A stretch of DNA of 64,000 nt from Lysobacter terrestris. GTDB taxonomy: Bacteria; Pseudomonadota; Gammaproteobacteria; Xanthomonadales; Xanthomonadaceae. Below are positions 36,025-45,895 of this stretch, piece after piece. Within the stretch, counting starts at the first letter, position 1. Every line of letters begins with the position of its first letter. The DNA lies in NCBI RefSeq assembly GCF_014489475.1, contig NZ_CP060820.1, positions 372,001 to 436,000 of the forward strand, given 5' to 3'. Position numbers and translations under genes: made by a program. Under the pieces are notes generated by a model. The model saw nothing but the letters and a program-made list of their open reading frames with translations, was not told the DNA's origin and ran no database searches.

Positions 36025-37893
36025 CTAACGAACCTCGATCGGCTGTTCCGCCCAGTCCTCGACGCTTCCGTCGCGGCCGTGCAGCCGCAGCCCCAGCCAA
36101 TGACGCCCCGGAACGAAGGCACGGTCGGTGCCCAGATCCACCCGTGCGGCGAAACCGACATCCGGATGCCGTGGATCGTTGCTCTCGGGCCAGTTGCCCT
36201 GCAGCCCTTCGTACGGCAGGCCGTAGTCCGCTTCGGCGACGCGGCGGCCGTCGAGCAGCACTTCGACCCGCGCAAGCCCGACGCCGTCCTTGAACGCCCA
36301 GCCGCGCAGGTCGAACCTGCGATCGACGACGGCACCGCCCGCCGGCGCATCGATCCACACCATCGCCGGCGTGGTGCAAGGGCCGGTGCGCGGGGCCTGC
36401 AACGCGAACAGCGCGAAACGTTGCCGGCCGTGATCGACGTTCAACACCTGCGGCGGCGGTAGCGGGCCCACCATCTCGCACAACGCGTGGTAACGGCGCA
36501 GCAGATCCTTGTAGGGCACTTCGGAAATGCCCACGACCAGCAGCATCGGCGCCTTCGACCAGTCCGCCTTGCCCTGGTGTTCGAGCCCCCACAGCCGCAG
36601 CTGCGGCGCGCGGCCGTGCTTGTGGTTGATCGGGTGGTCCAGCACCGCGATGTCCGGGTCGCCCAGCGCGAAGCCGAGCTCGGAGCCGACCTTGAAGCTG
36701 TCGGCGAGGACACGCGTTCCCGCGGGCATGCCTTCGAGACGATCACGCACCACGACAGCGAGTTCGTCCCAGCCGGCGAAGTTGTAGGGATAGAACTTCT
36801 CCGCCGCCACCCGCGCCCGCACCTGCGGGATCGACACGGCGGCATAGAAGGACAGCATGACGGCAAGGCCGAGGCCGGCCACGGCCCACGTCGCGACCTG
36901 CAACCAGCGCGGCCAGCGCGCCAGCAGCAGAGGCACCAGCGGCAGCAACGCCAGGTAGCCCGGCAACGGCCAATGGAAACTGACCCGCTCGGTATCGGCG
37001 AAGAAGCCGAGGACGAAGAAGCCCGCCACCACCAGCAGGCCGAGGTAGGCGAAGTAGCGCGCCGCCGGCAACGCCATCCGCTGCCCGCGCCACCCGGCCA
37101 GCAGCAACGCGACGAACAGCAGCGGCGTCACCAACAATGCCTGCACCGCGACGAACAGGATGCCGTCGCCGTGGAAGGCCCACGGATGCCGCTCCACCAG
37201 CTGGAAACGCAGTCCCGCATCGGCGTTGTCGAGGTTCCATGCCAGCAGCGGCGTCCAGGCCAACGCGCCCAAGGCGATCGCGGTCCACACGCGCACGTCG
37301 CGCAGCGCGCGCCGTCCGTCCGGCAACAGCAGCAGCGCGACGAAACCGACACCGACCACGGCGATGAAGCGGTAGTGGCTCAACGCACCCAGGACGAGCC
37401 CGAGCGCGAGTTCCAGCGCGGCGGCGGCGCTGATTTCGCGCAGCAGCCGCGCGCCGGCATCCACGCACAGCAAGGTGGCCAGCGCCATCATCGCATCGGG
37501 CAGGGCCAACAGCCCCAGCGTGCCGGAAAGCGGCAGCAGCACCGCGAAACAACCGGCCTGCCAACCGGCGCGCGCGCCGAATTCCCGCGTTGCGATGCGC
37601 ACCACCAGCAATGGCACCAGCGCCGCGACGCACAGGAACGGCGTGCGCAAGGCGAAGGCATGCTCGCCGCCCAGCGCCACGCCCAATCGCGCCAGCCATG
37701 CAGTCAGGCCGGGCAGGTCGGAATACGCGGCGGCGAGGTGGTGGCCTTCCTGCCAATAGAAGGCTTCGTCGACGAACAACGGCAGGCGCGCCGCCACCAT
37801 GAGCTTGAGCAACAGGACGCCCGACCACAGCACCCAGAAGGCCGTTCGTATCGCGCCGGATTCCTGCCCGGGCTGCATCGCTTCACTGCGCAT
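36025..37893 (-). CDS. Membrane glycosyltransferase, ArnT/PMT-like, with C-terminal beta domain
   Basis: A 622-residue GT-C enzyme. Residues about 20-350 carry ten or more membrane helices; the first periplasmic loop has FVDEAFYWQEGHHLAAAYSD, the catalytic aspartate-glutamate pair of the ArnT/family 39 and 83 enzymes that use lipid-linked sugars. After a soluble loop, the last 110 residues form an unusual extra domain (FDLRGWAFKDGVGLARVEV, then VPGRHWLGLRLHGRD) resembling a beta-sandwich of the kind found in carbohydrate-active proteins. Substrate unknown. It is divergent from the MoxR gene, with 50 bases between. Confidence 0.82.
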   Translation of the reverse strand: MRSEAMQPGQESGAIRTAFWVLWSGVLLLKLMVAARLPLFVDEAFYWQEGHHLAAAYSDLPGLTAWLARLGVALGGEHAFALRTPFLCVAALVPLLVVRIATREFGARAGWQAGCFAVLLPLSGTLGLLALPDAMMALATLLCVDAGARLLREISAAAALELALGLVLGALSHYRFIAVVGVGFVALLLLPDGRRALRDVRVWTAIALGALAWTPLLAWNLDNADAGLRFQLVERHPWAFHGDGILFVAVQALLVTPLLFVALLLAGWRGQRMALPAARYFAYLGLLVVAGFFVLGFFADTERVSFHWPLPGYLALLPLVPLLLARWPRWLQVATWAVAGLGLAVMLSFYAAVSIPQVRARVAAEKFYPYNFAGWDELAVVVRDRLEGMPAGTRVLADSFKVGSELGFALGDPDIAVLDHPINHKHGRAPQLRLWGLEHQGKADWSKAPMLLVVGISEVPYKDLLRRYHALCEMVGPLPPPQVLNVDHGRQRFALFALQAPRTGPCTTPAMVWIDAPAGGAVVDRRFDLRGWAFKDGVGLARVEVLLDGRRVAEADYGLPYEGLQGNWPESNDPRHPDVGFAARVDLGTDRAFVPGRHWLGLRLHGRDGSVEDWAEQPIEVR

Positions 37894-37943
37894 TGGAGAA
37901 GAACAACCCCGCTACACTGCCGACATCGACGAGGAGATTCGAA

Positions 37944-38897
37944 ATGGTGGCCTCCCCAACCGCGGCGAACATGCTACCCGATGCCCTGCGCGCGACCCTC
38001 GAACGCGCCCAGTCGCAGGTCAATGCGCTGGTGCTGGGCAAGGCACACGAGGTGCGCCTGGCCTTCGTCGCGCTGCTGGCGGGCGGCCACCTGCTGATCG
38101 AAGACCTGCCCGGCCTGGGCAAGACCACGCTGGCGCGCGCACTGGCGACGACGCTCGGCCTCGACTTCCAGCGCGTGCAGTTCACCTCCGACCTGTTGCC
38201 GGCGGACGTGGTCGGCGTGTCGGTGTTCGATCCGCAGTCGCGCGGCTTCCAGTTCCATTCCGGCCCGGTGTTCACCCAGGTGCTGCTGGCGGATGAAATC
38301 AACCGCGCACCGCCGCGCACGCAGAGCGCATTGCTCGAAGCGATGGCCGAACACCAGGTCACCGTCGACGGCACCACGCACTCGTTGCCCGATCCGTTCT
38401 TCGTCATCGCCACGCAGAATCCGGTCGACCTCGCCGGCACCTATCCCCTGCCCGATTCGCAACTGGATCGCTTCCTGCTGCGCCTCGCGCTGGGATATCC
38501 CGGCGAAGCCGCCGAACGCGACCTGCTGGCCGGCGTCGACCGTCGCGACCTGATCGCACAGACCCTGCCGCTGCTCGGCACCGCGGACGTGCTCGCTGCC
38601 CGCCGCGCGGTGCAGGAGATCCACGCCAGCGATGCCCTGATCGGTTACGTGCAGGCCCTGCTCGCGCGCAGCCGCAAGCATCCCGGCGTGCGCGTGGGCC
38701 TGTCCCCGCGAGCCGGGCTGGCGCTGCTGCGCGCGGCGCGCGCGTATGCGCTGCTGCTCGGACGTGCGCATGTGTTGCCCGAAGACGTGCAGGCCTTGTT
38801 CGGCGCAGTCGCCGCGCATCGCCTCGTCGCCGACGCGCAGGCCGGCAGCGATGCGTCGCTCGCCAAGGCGATCCTGCATTCGGTGCCGGTGGACTGA
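37944..38897 (+). CDS. MoxR-family AAA+ ATPase
   Basis: A 317-residue MoxR ATPase. Walker A EDLPGLGKTTLARAL, Walker B LLADEINRAPPRTQSALLEAMAE with sensor 1 IATQNPVDL. MoxR proteins act as chaperones that mature or regulate partner proteins, usually together with DUF58 and von Willebrand factor A proteins. Start ATG 37944 follows GAGGAG; a -10-like TACACT lies at 37913-37918. It heads the moxR-DUF58-tgpA cluster. Confidence 0.92.
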   Translation: MVASPTAANMLPDALRATLERAQSQVNALVLGKAHEVRLAFVALLAGGHLLIEDLPGLGKTTLARALATTLGLDFQRVQFTSDLLPADVVGVSVFDPQSRGFQFHSGPVFTQVLLADEINRAPPRTQSALLEAMAEHQVTVDGTTHSLPDPFFVIATQNPVDLAGTYPLPDSQLDRFLLRLALGYPGEAAERDLLAGVDRRDLIAQTLPLLGTADVLAARRAVQEIHASDALIGYVQALLARSRKHPGVRVGLSPRAGLALLRAARAYALLLGRAHVLPEDVQALFGAVAAHRLVADAQAGSDASLAKAILHSVPVD

Positions 38898-38924
38898 GGC
38901 GACGGCCGAGCAGCCGACCCGGCC

Positions 38925-39944
38925 ATGCCCAGTCCTTCCACCAACGGGGCGCCGTCCCCGAACGATGCGCCCGCCTCGCGTTGGCGCCGGCTGCGTGCCG
39001 CTGCCCTCAGCCTCACCCGGCCGCGCACGCCCGAGGCATTGCCCGTCACCATCGACCGCCGCCGGGTCTACGTGCTGCCCACGCGCTTCGGCCTGTTCTT
39101 CGCCGCGCTGCTGCTCGGCATGGGGGTGGGCGCGCTGAACTACAACAACAACCCGGCGCTGCTGCTGTGCCTGCTGCTCGGCGGCGCCGCCCAGGCCAGC
39201 CTGATCGCAGCCCAGCTGCAGCTGACCGGCATGTCGATCGTCGCCATCGACGCCGAGCCGGTAGCCGCCGGCCATCCCATCGCCCTGCGCCTGCACGCGC
39301 AGGCGGAGCCGAACCGCATCCGCCGCGGCGTGCGCGTCGACGACGACGACGTGCTGGCGACCAGCGTGCTCAACCTCGACCAGGGCCGCGGCGAAGCCGA
39401 CGTGTTGCTGCCCACGCAGCAACGCGGCTGGCTCGCGGTGCCCAGACTGCGTTGCTACACCACGCGTCCACTGGGACTCGCCCGCGCCTGGACGTACGTG
39501 TGGAGCGACACACCGGTGCTGGTCTACGCCGCTCCCGAACCGAACGGCCCGCCGCTGCCCGGTGGTGTCGGCGAACAGGCGCAGACCCGCCTGCATGCCT
39601 CCGGCGACGACGTCCACCACCTGCGCAGCTATCGTCCCGGCGACGCGCGCCGCGCCATCGCCTGGAAACCCTCCGCGCGCCGCGACGCCCTGCTCGTCCG
39701 CGAATACGAGCAGCCGCTGGGCGCGGACGTGGTGCTCGACTGGAACCAGCTCCACGGGCTCACCTACGAGGCGCGGGTATCGCGACTGGCGCGCTGGGTG
39801 GACGAGGCCGAACGCGACGGGCGCCGCTATCGCCTGCACCTGCCCGGACAGCCCGACCTCGGCCCCGACCACGGCGCCGCGCATCGCCATGCCTGCCAGC
39901 GCGCACTCGCGCTGTTGCCCGCCGCCGGCGGAGGCGTGCGATGA
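38925..39944 (+). CDS. DUF58 family protein
   Basis: A 339-residue DUF58 protein. Two close N-terminal membrane segments (about residues 54-72 and 78-95) precede the core with the DUF58 signature YRPGDARRAIAWKPSARRDALLVREYE, shown here in parts: SYRPGDARRAIAWK and ALLVREYE. DUF58 proteins are partners of MoxR ATPases and often resemble von Willebrand A domains. It sits 27 bases after moxR and its stop overlaps the tgpA start (ATGA). Confidence 0.85.
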   Translation: MPSPSTNGAPSPNDAPASRWRRLRAAALSLTRPRTPEALPVTIDRRRVYVLPTRFGLFFAALLLGMGVGALNYNNNPALLLCLLLGGAAQASLIAAQLQLTGMSIVAIDAEPVAAGHPIALRLHAQAEPNRIRRGVRVDDDDVLATSVLNLDQGRGEADVLLPTQQRGWLAVPRLRCYTTRPLGLARAWTYVWSDTPVLVYAAPEPNGPPLPGGVGEQAQTRLHASGDDVHHLRSYRPGDARRAIAWKPSARRDALLVREYEQPLGADVVLDWNQLHGLTYEARVSRLARWVDEAERDGRRYRLHLPGQPDLGPDHGAAHRHACQRALALLPAAGGGVR

Positions 39945-41920
39945 GCGCGCTGGCCAACAGCGCGCCGGAGCTGGACATCAGCAGCCGGCGCTGGTCGCTG
40001 CTGGCGGCGTTGGCCTGCGTCGTGCCGCTGCTCCTGCAGCTTCCGCCGTCGCTGGGCCTGCCCATCGCGGCGGCCGGCGGCCTCACCACGTTGCTGGCCT
40101 GGCGCAAGCCGCTGCCGGCGCCGATACGGCTCGCGCTCACGCTGCTGGTGGTGGCGGCCGTGCTGGCGGTTTCGGGCGCGCGCCTGGGGCGCGACACCGG
40201 CTGCGCGCTGCTCGCGGCGATGCTCGCGATCAAGCCCGCGGAAACCGCGCGACTGCGCGACGCGCGCAGCCTCATCGGGTTCGCGCTGTTCGCGCCGTTC
40301 GCCACCTTCCTGCTCGACCAGGGGCCGTTGTCGCTGCTGCTCGGCCTGGCCTCCGCCTTCGGCGCGCTGGTGGCGTTGCAGCGGCTTTCGGACCTGGAAT
40401 CGGGCGACGCGGCGTTCGCGGTGCCGCTGCGCACGCGCCTGCGCAGCGTGCTGCACCTGGTGCTGATCGGCCTGCCGGTGGCGCTCGCGGCGTTCTGGCT
40501 GTTTCCGCGCCTGGGCGCGCCGCTGTGGGGCATGCCCGAACGCGCGCTCGGCCGCACCGGCCTGTCCGACACGATGCGGCCCAACGACTGGATCGACCTG
40601 ATGGCCGACGACACCCCGGCCTTGCGGGTGCGCTTCTTCGGCGCGCCGCCGGAGCCGGACCAGATGTACTGGCGCGGCCCGACCATGTGGCGCTTCGATG
40701 GCATGGAATGGACCCAGGCCGCCCTGCTGCAGGGACTGCCGGCGCCGGCAACCCAGCCCGCGCAACGCGGCTGGGATTACGAACTGGAAGTGGAGCCCAC
40801 CGAGCGCACGCAGCTGGTGGCACTGGACCTGCCCGTGGCGGCGCCCACCGGCAGCACCCTCAGCGGCGACTACTCGCTGCGCGCCAACACGCCCCTGACC
40901 TCGTTGACGCGATGGCGGCTGCGCTCGGCCGCGCCGGCCCGCTACCAGCCGAAACTGCCGCTGCTGCTGCGGCAGCTGGCATTGCAGTTGCCGGAAGGTT
41001 TCAACCCGCGCACGCAGGCGCTGGCACGGCAATGGCGCACCGAAGCCGGCAAGGACGACGCGGCGATCGTGGCACGCGCGCTGCAATGGATCCGGCGCGA
41101 CTTCGCCTACACCCTGGACACCCCGCCCTGGGGCCGCGACGCGGTGGACCAGTTCCTGTTCGATTCCCGGGAGGGCTTCTGCCAGCACTTCAGCGCCTCG
41201 TTCGTGGTGCTGATGCGGGGCGCCGGCATTCCCGCGCGCGTCGTCACCGGCTATGCCGGCGGCTACCGCAATCCCCTCGGCGATTACTGGATCGTGCTGC
41301 GCTCCGACGCGCACGCCTGGGCCGAAGTGTGGCTGGAAGGTCGCGGCTGGGTGCGCGTGGACCCGACCGCGGCGGTGGCACCGGAACGCATCTACGACAC
41401 CATCGCCGACCGCTCGCCCGGCGCGTCGGGACTGCTGGGCGGACTCGGCGTTCCCACCTGGAACGTGAGCGACTGGCTGCGCCGCAACTGGAACGACCTG
41501 CTGCTCGGTTTCAATGCCGAGCGCCAGTCGCGCCTGCTGGCGCCGTTCGGGGTGGAAAAACTGCAGGGCCGGCAACTGGGCCTGCTGTTCGCGCTCGCCG
41601 CCGTCGCCGCCTTGCTGTGGATGGTCTGGCTCAGCGCCCGCGGCCAGCGCGAGGCCGACCCGGTGCTGCGGGCCTGGCACAGGCTGGCCGCGCGCTATCG
41701 CCGGCTCGGCCTGGAACGGGAGGCGCACGAGACCGCTTCCGAATGGACGGCCCGGGTAGCCCGCGCCCGTCCCGAACTCGCCGCGGACCTTCGGGAACTC
41801 AGCCAACGTTTCGCCAATTGGCGCTACGCTGCGCCTCAGCCCGGGATGCAAAATGGCCGCGACGCCACGGACCTGGTCCGCGCGCTGCGCCGCCACCGGC
41901 CGACATCCAAGCAGTTCTGA
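39941..41920 (+). CDS. TgpA-like transglutaminase (DUF3488 plus transglutaminase core)
   Basis: A 659-residue membrane protein. Several N-terminal helices up to about residue 190, then a periplasmic transglutaminase-like domain with the triad Cys414 (REGFCQHFSAS), His458 (DAHAWAEVW) and Asp474 (VRVDPTAA), and a last membrane helix near residue 555 with a cytoplasmic DUF4129-like tail. In Pseudomonas aeruginosa TgpA is essential and envelope-associated. Its start ATG 39941 overlaps the DUF58 stop, so the two proteins are translationally coupled. No DUF3488-free relative or VWA gene follows. Confidence 0.88.
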   Translation: MSALANSAPELDISSRRWSLLAALACVVPLLLQLPPSLGLPIAAAGGLTTLLAWRKPLPAPIRLALTLLVVAAVLAVSGARLGRDTGCALLAAMLAIKPAETARLRDARSLIGFALFAPFATFLLDQGPLSLLLGLASAFGALVALQRLSDLESGDAAFAVPLRTRLRSVLHLVLIGLPVALAAFWLFPRLGAPLWGMPERALGRTGLSDTMRPNDWIDLMADDTPALRVRFFGAPPEPDQMYWRGPTMWRFDGMEWTQAALLQGLPAPATQPAQRGWDYELEVEPTERTQLVALDLPVAAPTGSTLSGDYSLRANTPLTSLTRWRLRSAAPARYQPKLPLLLRQLALQLPEGFNPRTQALARQWRTEAGKDDAAIVARALQWIRRDFAYTLDTPPWGRDAVDQFLFDSREGFCQHFSASFVVLMRGAGIPARVVTGYAGGYRNPLGDYWIVLRSDAHAWAEVWLEGRGWVRVDPTAAVAPERIYDTIADRSPGASGLLGGLGVPTWNVSDWLRRNWNDLLLGFNAERQSRLLAPFGVEKLQGRQLGLLFALAAVAALLWMVWLSARGQREADPVLRAWHRLAARYRRLGLEREAHETASEWTARVARARPELAADLRELSQRFANWRYAAPQPGMQNGRDATDLVRALRRHRPTSKQF

Positions 41921-41975
41921 CCCGCGCACGGACGAACGGGGCCCCGCGAGGGATCCGCCCAACGGAGACAAGGAA

Positions 41976-42461
41976 ATGAAAGCCAGAGTCCTGATCCCTG
42001 CCATCACCGCGGTCCTGCTGGCGGCCTGCGCAACGCAGCCGCGCCCGCTGCAGGGCACCTTCACCGAGGTCACGCCGCAACAGGCCGCCACTTCCGAAGC
42101 CACCGGCGCCACCGTGCGCTGGGGCGGTCGCATCGTGCAGGTGGAGCCGCAGACCAACCGCACCTGCTTCGAAATGATCTCCACGCGCCTGTCGGCGTAC
42201 GGGCGGCCCTACTGGGCGACCGACGACATCGGCGGTCGCTTCCTCGCCTGCAAGGACGGCTTCTACGATCCGGCGCTGTTCGAGAAGAACCGTGAAGTCA
42301 CCTTCACCGGTCGCATCGGCGGCTACGAGAACCGCCGCATCGGCGGGTACGACTACCGCTTCCCCAAAGTGGAAGCCGACGTGATCTACCTGTGGCCGGT
42401 GCGCGAACGCGTCGACGTGGTTACGCGGCCCGCGCCGTGGCCGTGGTGGGGTTGGTGGTAA
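41976..42461 (+). CDS. Slp family outer-membrane lipoprotein
   Basis: A 161-residue lipoprotein: signal peptide with lipobox VLLAACAT (Cys18 by my count), then the Slp domain with GATVRWGGRIVQVEPQ, CFEMISTRL and LACKDGFYDPALFEKNREVT, plus a Trp-rich end PAPWPWWGWW. Slp proteins are starvation- or stationary-phase-induced outer-membrane lipoproteins. Start ATG 41976 has GGAGACAAGG upstream. It is 55 bases downstream of tgpA and ends at the bidirectional terminator. Confidence 0.88.
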   Translation: MKARVLIPAITAVLLAACATQPRPLQGTFTEVTPQQAATSEATGATVRWGGRIVQVEPQTNRTCFEMISTRLSAYGRPYWATDDIGGRFLACKDGFYDPALFEKNREVTFTGRIGGYENRRIGGYDYRFPKVEADVIYLWPVRERVDVVTRPAPWPWWGWW

Positions 42462-42469
42462 TGCACGAA

Positions 42470-42496
42470 AAAACGCCCGGCAATGCCGGGCGTTTT
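42470..42496. terminator. Bidirectional terminator between the slp and HIT genes
   Basis: A perfect 12-base-pair stem (AAAACGCCCGGC) with loop AAT gives A- and T-rich ends on both strands, so it can stop the slp transcript from the left and the dnaX-ybaB-recR-HIT transcript from the right. Confidence 0.9.
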
Positions 42497-42524
42497 GCTT
42501 GATGAGCACACCGGTCTTGAGCGG

Positions 42525-42875
42525 CTACTTCGGCGTACCGAAGCGGCCCAGCGGCGCGCCGGCGAGCAGGTGCAGGTGCACCTGGAACACGGTCTGCCCG
42601 CCGTCGCCGTTGCAGTTCATCACCACGCGATAGCCGTCCTCGGCAAATCCCTGCCGCTTGGCGTAATCCGCGGCCGCGATGTGCAGGCGGCCGATGGTTT
42701 CCGCCTGCGACGGCTGCACGTCGTTGAGGGTGGCGATGTCGACCTTGGGCACGAACAGCACGTGCACGGGCGCCTGCGGCGCGATGTCCTTGAAGCCGAT
42801 CACTTGCTCGTCCTCGTAGACGATGGTGGCCGGGATCTCGCGACGGATGATCTTGTGGAAGATGGTGTCGGACAT
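42525..42875 (-). CDS. HIT family hydrolase
   Basis: A 116-residue histidine-triad protein. KDIAPQAPVHVLFVPK and the triad VFQVHLHLLAG (HxHxH-type with the last His in the strand) are clear. Such HinT-type proteins hydrolyse adenosine phosphoramidates; the molecular partner is unknown here. Last gene of the dnaX-ybaB-recR run, 31 bases after recR. Confidence 0.93.
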   Translation of the reverse strand: MSDTIFHKIIRREIPATIVYEDEQVIGFKDIAPQAPVHVLFVPKVDIATLNDVQPSQAETIGRLHIAAADYAKRQGFAEDGYRVVMNCNGDGGQTVFQVHLHLLAGAPLGRFGTPK

Positions 42876-42906
42876 GGCGGGTTCGCGTTCCTTCAGAGCA
42901 TTCTTT

Positions 42907-43500
42907 TCAGGGCATTTCGCTGCGGCTGCCGAAGGCGTGCGACAGCGTGCCGCGATCGACGTATTCCAGTTCGCCCCCCAGCGGCACGCCGTGCGCGAGC
43001 CGGCTGGGCCGGACCTTGTGCTGGCGCGCGAGCTGGGCGAGGTAGTGCGCGGTCGCCTCGCCCTCGACGGTGGGATTGGTGGCGATGATCAGTTCCTGCA
43101 CCTCGCCTTCGGCCAGGCGCGCGGCGAGCCGGTCGAGCCCGAGTTCGCGCGGACCGATGCCGTCGAGCGGCGACAACCGGCCCTGCAGCACGAAGTACAG
43201 GCCGCGATAGCCGGTGGCCTGCTCGATCGCCAGCCGGTCGGCCGGGGATTCCACCGCGCACAGCAGGTAGGCGTCGCGCGCGGCGCTGGCGCAGGTGGCG
43301 CAGACCTCGGTCTCGCTGAAGTCACGGCAGCGCGCGCAATGGCCGATGCGCTCGACCGCCGCGGCCAGCGTTTCCGCCAGACGGCGGCCGCCGTCGCGAT
43401 CGCGCTCGAGCACGTGGTACGCCATGCGCTGCGCCGACTTCGGGCCAACACCGGGCAGCACGCGCAACGCCTCGATCAGTTGTTCGAGCAATGCACTCAC
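42907..43500 (-). CDS. recR: Recombination protein RecR
   Basis: A 197-residue RecR. It has the N-terminal helix-hairpin-helix [20 protein letters not shown], the zinc finger [16 protein letters not shown], and the Toprim acidic motif [19 protein letters not shown]. With RecO it loads RecA at gaps. The start is GTG 43500. It follows ybaB by 16 bases, the usual dnaX-ybaB-recR order. Confidence 0.96.
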   Translation of the reverse strand: MSALLEQLIEALRVLPGVGPKSAQRMAYHVLERDRDGGRRLAETLAAAVERIGHCARCRDFSETEVCATCASAARDAYLLCAVESPADRLAIEQATGYRGLYFVLQGRLSPLDGIGPRELGLDRLAARLAEGEVQELIIATNPTVEGEATAHYLAQLARQHKVRPSRLAHGVPLGGELEYVDRGTLSHAFGSRSEMP

Positions 43501-43516
43501 GCAATGGATCCGCGGC

Positions 43517-43837
43517 TCAGAACGGGAGCTTCATTCCCGGCGGCAGCGGCATGCCGGCGGTGGCGGCGGACATCTTCGCCTGCGATTCGGCATCGATCTT
43601 GTTGGACGCATCGTTGAATGCGGCGGCGATCAGGTCCTCGACCATCTCCTGGTCGGAGAGGATGCTCGGATCGATGCGTACCTTGCGGCATTCCTTGCGG
43701 CCGGTCAGGGTCACGCTGACCATGCCGCCACCGGCCGAACCGGTCGCTTCGATCTTCGCGATCTCTTCCTGGGCGCGCTGCAGGTTTTCCTGCATGCGCT
43801 GGGCCTGCTGCATCATTTGGGCGATGTTGCCACGCAT
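43517..43837 (-). CDS. ybaB: Nucleoid-associated protein YbaB
   Basis: A 106-residue YbaB/EbfC protein: N-terminal helix [20 protein letters not shown], then [20 protein letters not shown] and [17 protein letters not shown]. It is a small DNA-binding dimer associated with the nucleoid. The true start is ATG 43837; the longer frame to 44272 lies inside dnaX. It lies 53 bases after dnaX. Confidence 0.94.
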   Translation of the reverse strand: MRGNIAQMMQQAQRMQENLQRAQEEIAKIEATGSAGGGMVSVTLTGRKECRKVRIDPSILSDQEMVEDLIAAAFNDASNKIDAESQAKMSAATAGMPLPPGMKLPF

Positions 43838-43890
43838 GGTCTTGCTCTCTTGGAGTTGCGCCGCCCGGCACGGACGGCGTGGGGTGGTGA

Positions 43891-45696
43891 TCAGTTCTCG
43901 TCGAGCGGGCGGATGGAATCCGGCACCACCTTCGCGCCGTGCTGCGTGATCAGCCGCTGCACGTCGGGATCGTTCATGAAGGCCGCCTCGGCCGCACCCT
44001 GGCGCTCGTCGCGCGCGCGTTCGTTGCGCTCGCGCAGCGACTCGCCCTGTGCCGGCGCATTCTCGAAGCGGATCTGCGGCGCGCCGCCGAGCGCCGGCGC
44101 CAAGGCATTGGCCATCATGCCGATCAGCGCCGTGGATTTGAGGTGTTCGTCGGACGCTGGCAAGGCGAGGCGCAGGATATTGGTATTGCCGTCGTAGCCG
44201 ATGAAGACCGCGTGTTCGGCGAGCGGGCGCGCCGGCCCGCGGATCTCGCTGCTGGCCACCAGCGCATGCCAACTCGCCGCATCCGCAAGGACCGCCGTAG
44301 TAGCGAGCGGCATTGGTTCGCTCGCACGGGCTGCCGGCGCGGTCGCCGGCGTCGGTGCGGCAGGTTCGTCGTGGGCGTACCCGCTTTGAACCGGCTCGCT
44401 GCGAACCGGCTCGGCGCGGACCGGCTCGCTACGAACGGGTTCCGGCACGGCCACGGGCGGCCGTGCGGGTTCGCGTGGCGCGGCGTCGCCGGTGAGCGCT
44501 GCGCGCGCCGCCTCGGCGGCCGACATGCCCGCCGGTGCGGCCGCTGCAGGTGTACGCGCCGGCGCGGACTCGCTGCGCGTGGAAGCGGGTACCGCCGGTG
44601 CACGGGCGCCCTCGCCCTCCGCCGGGCGGAACGCGAGCATGCGCAACAGGCTCATCTCGAAGCCCGCGCGCGGGCTCGGCGCATACGCCAGGTCACGGCG
44701 ACCGTTGAGCGCCATCTGGTACCAGAGCTGGACGACCTCGGGGCGCACGGCGGCGGCCAGCGCATCGACGTCCACGCCTTCGCCTTCGACCGGCGCTTCG
44801 GGCACCAGCTGGCGGACCTGCACGCGGTGCAAGGCGTCGGCAAACGCATCCAGCACGCCGCTCCAGTCCGGCGAGAATTCCGCCAGCACGCCGACTTCCG
44901 CCAGCAGCGCCGCACCGTCGCCGCGCGCCAGCGCATCGAGCAAGGCGCCCACGCGGGTGCGGTCGACGGTACCGAGCATGGTCGCCACCGCCGCATCGTC
45001 GAGCTTGCCGCCGGTGTAGGCGATGGCCTGGTCCAGCAGCGACAGGCCGTCACGGAGGCTGCCATCGGCGGCCTTTGAGAGCTGGCGGATGGCGCCGGCT
45101 TCGGCCGGAATGCCCTCGGCCTCGAGGATGCGGGTGATCTGGCCGCCGATCTGCTGCTCGTCCAGGCGCTTGAGGTTGAACTGCAGGCAGCGCGACAGCA
45201 CGGTGACGAGGAGCTTCTCCGGGTCGGTGGTCGCGAAGAGGAACTTCACGTGCTCCGGCGGCTCTTCCAGCGTCTTCAGCAGCGCGTTGAACGCCGCCTT
45301 CGACAGCATGTGCACTTCGTCGATCAGGTAGACCTTGTAGCGGCCGCGCGACGGCAGGTACTGCGCGTTCTCGATCAGCTCGCGGACGTTATCGACGCCG
45401 GTGTTGCTGGCGGCGTCGATCTCGAGCAGGTCGATGTAACGGCCGGCATCGATCGCGCGACAGGTCTCGCATTCGCCGCAGGGATCGGCCGAGGTGCCGC
45501 GCTCGCAGTTGAGCGACTTGGCGAAGATGCGCGCGATCGTGGTCTTGCCGACGCCACGGGTGCCGGTGAACAGGAAGGCGTGGTGCACGCGCCCCGAATC
45601 CAGCGCGTTGGTCAGCGCACGGACCACGTGCTCCTGCCCAACCAGTTCGGCGAAACGCTTGGGACGCCACTTGCGGGCGAGGACGAGGTAGGACAT
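43891..45696 (-). CDS. dnaX: DNA polymerase III subunits gamma and tau
   Basis: A 601-residue clamp-loader ATPase. Walker [11 protein letters not shown], zinc finger [16 protein letters not shown], Walker [23 protein letters not shown] and [12 protein letters not shown] are plain. A Pro/Ala/Arg-rich linker (about residues 400-490) precedes the C-terminal tau part that contacts DnaB and PolIII alpha. The frame is continuous and I saw no A-rich slippery site that would make a shorter gamma form. Start ATG 45696 ([20 protein letters not shown]) is set by homology. Confidence 0.95.
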   Translation of the reverse strand: MSYLVLARKWRPKRFAELVGQEHVVRALTNALDSGRVHHAFLFTGTRGVGKTTIARIFAKSLNCERGTSADPCGECETCRAIDAGRYIDLLEIDAASNTGVDNVRELIENAQYLPSRGRYKVYLIDEVHMLSKAAFNALLKTLEEPPEHVKFLFATTDPEKLLVTVLSRCLQFNLKRLDEQQIGGQITRILEAEGIPAEAGAIRQLSKAADGSLRDGLSLLDQAIAYTGGKLDDAAVATMLGTVDRTRVGALLDALARGDGAALLAEVGVLAEFSPDWSGVLDAFADALHRVQVRQLVPEAPVEGEGVDVDALAAAVRPEVVQLWYQMALNGRRDLAYAPSPRAGFEMSLLRMLAFRPAEGEGARAPAVPASTRSESAPARTPAAAAPAGMSAAEAARAALTGDAAPREPARPPVAVPEPVRSEPVRAEPVRSEPVQSGYAHDEPAAPTPATAPAARASEPMPLATTAVLADAASWHALVASSEIRGPARPLAEHAVFIGYDGNTNILRLALPASDEHLKSTALIGMMANALAPALGGAPQIRFENAPAQGESLRERNERARDERQGAAEAAFMNDPDVQRLITQHGAKVVPDSIRPLDEN

Positions 45697-45813
45697 GCCG
45701 CCATTCTGCCGCGCCACGCCGCGACAAACTACGCCGTGCCGCGAATAAACCTCCCGCCGCCGCACCCAGCGCCGCACCGCCGCGCACCGGGAGGGCAGAA
45801 CCTCGGGCTTTTG

Positions 45814-45842
45814 TTGTGATACCTGCCCGCCACGGTTAGAAT
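45814..45842 (+). promoter_or_regulatory. Promoter of tRNA-Ser(GGA)-ffs
   Basis: TTGTGA (45814-45819) and TAGAAT (45837-45842) are 17 bases apart, a good sigma-70 pair. Transcription would begin about 47 bases before the tRNA. The 4.5S RNA may be read from the same promoter. Confidence 0.65.
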
Positions 45843-45895
45843 CTGCGCCCCTGAAGTCGGCCGGACGCCGCATTCAGGCCTGCGGTACCAGGTGC

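Noticed and set aside
39562-42184. Long overlapping ORFs on both strands across DUF58 and tgpA
   Set aside because: Frame-shifted and antisense shadows; composition is Ala/Gly/Arg-rich and the real frame carries the transglutaminase triad.
43891-45696. Programmed frameshift in dnaX producing a gamma form
   Set aside because: No A-rich slippery heptamer was found in the region before the linker, and the frame is open to the end.
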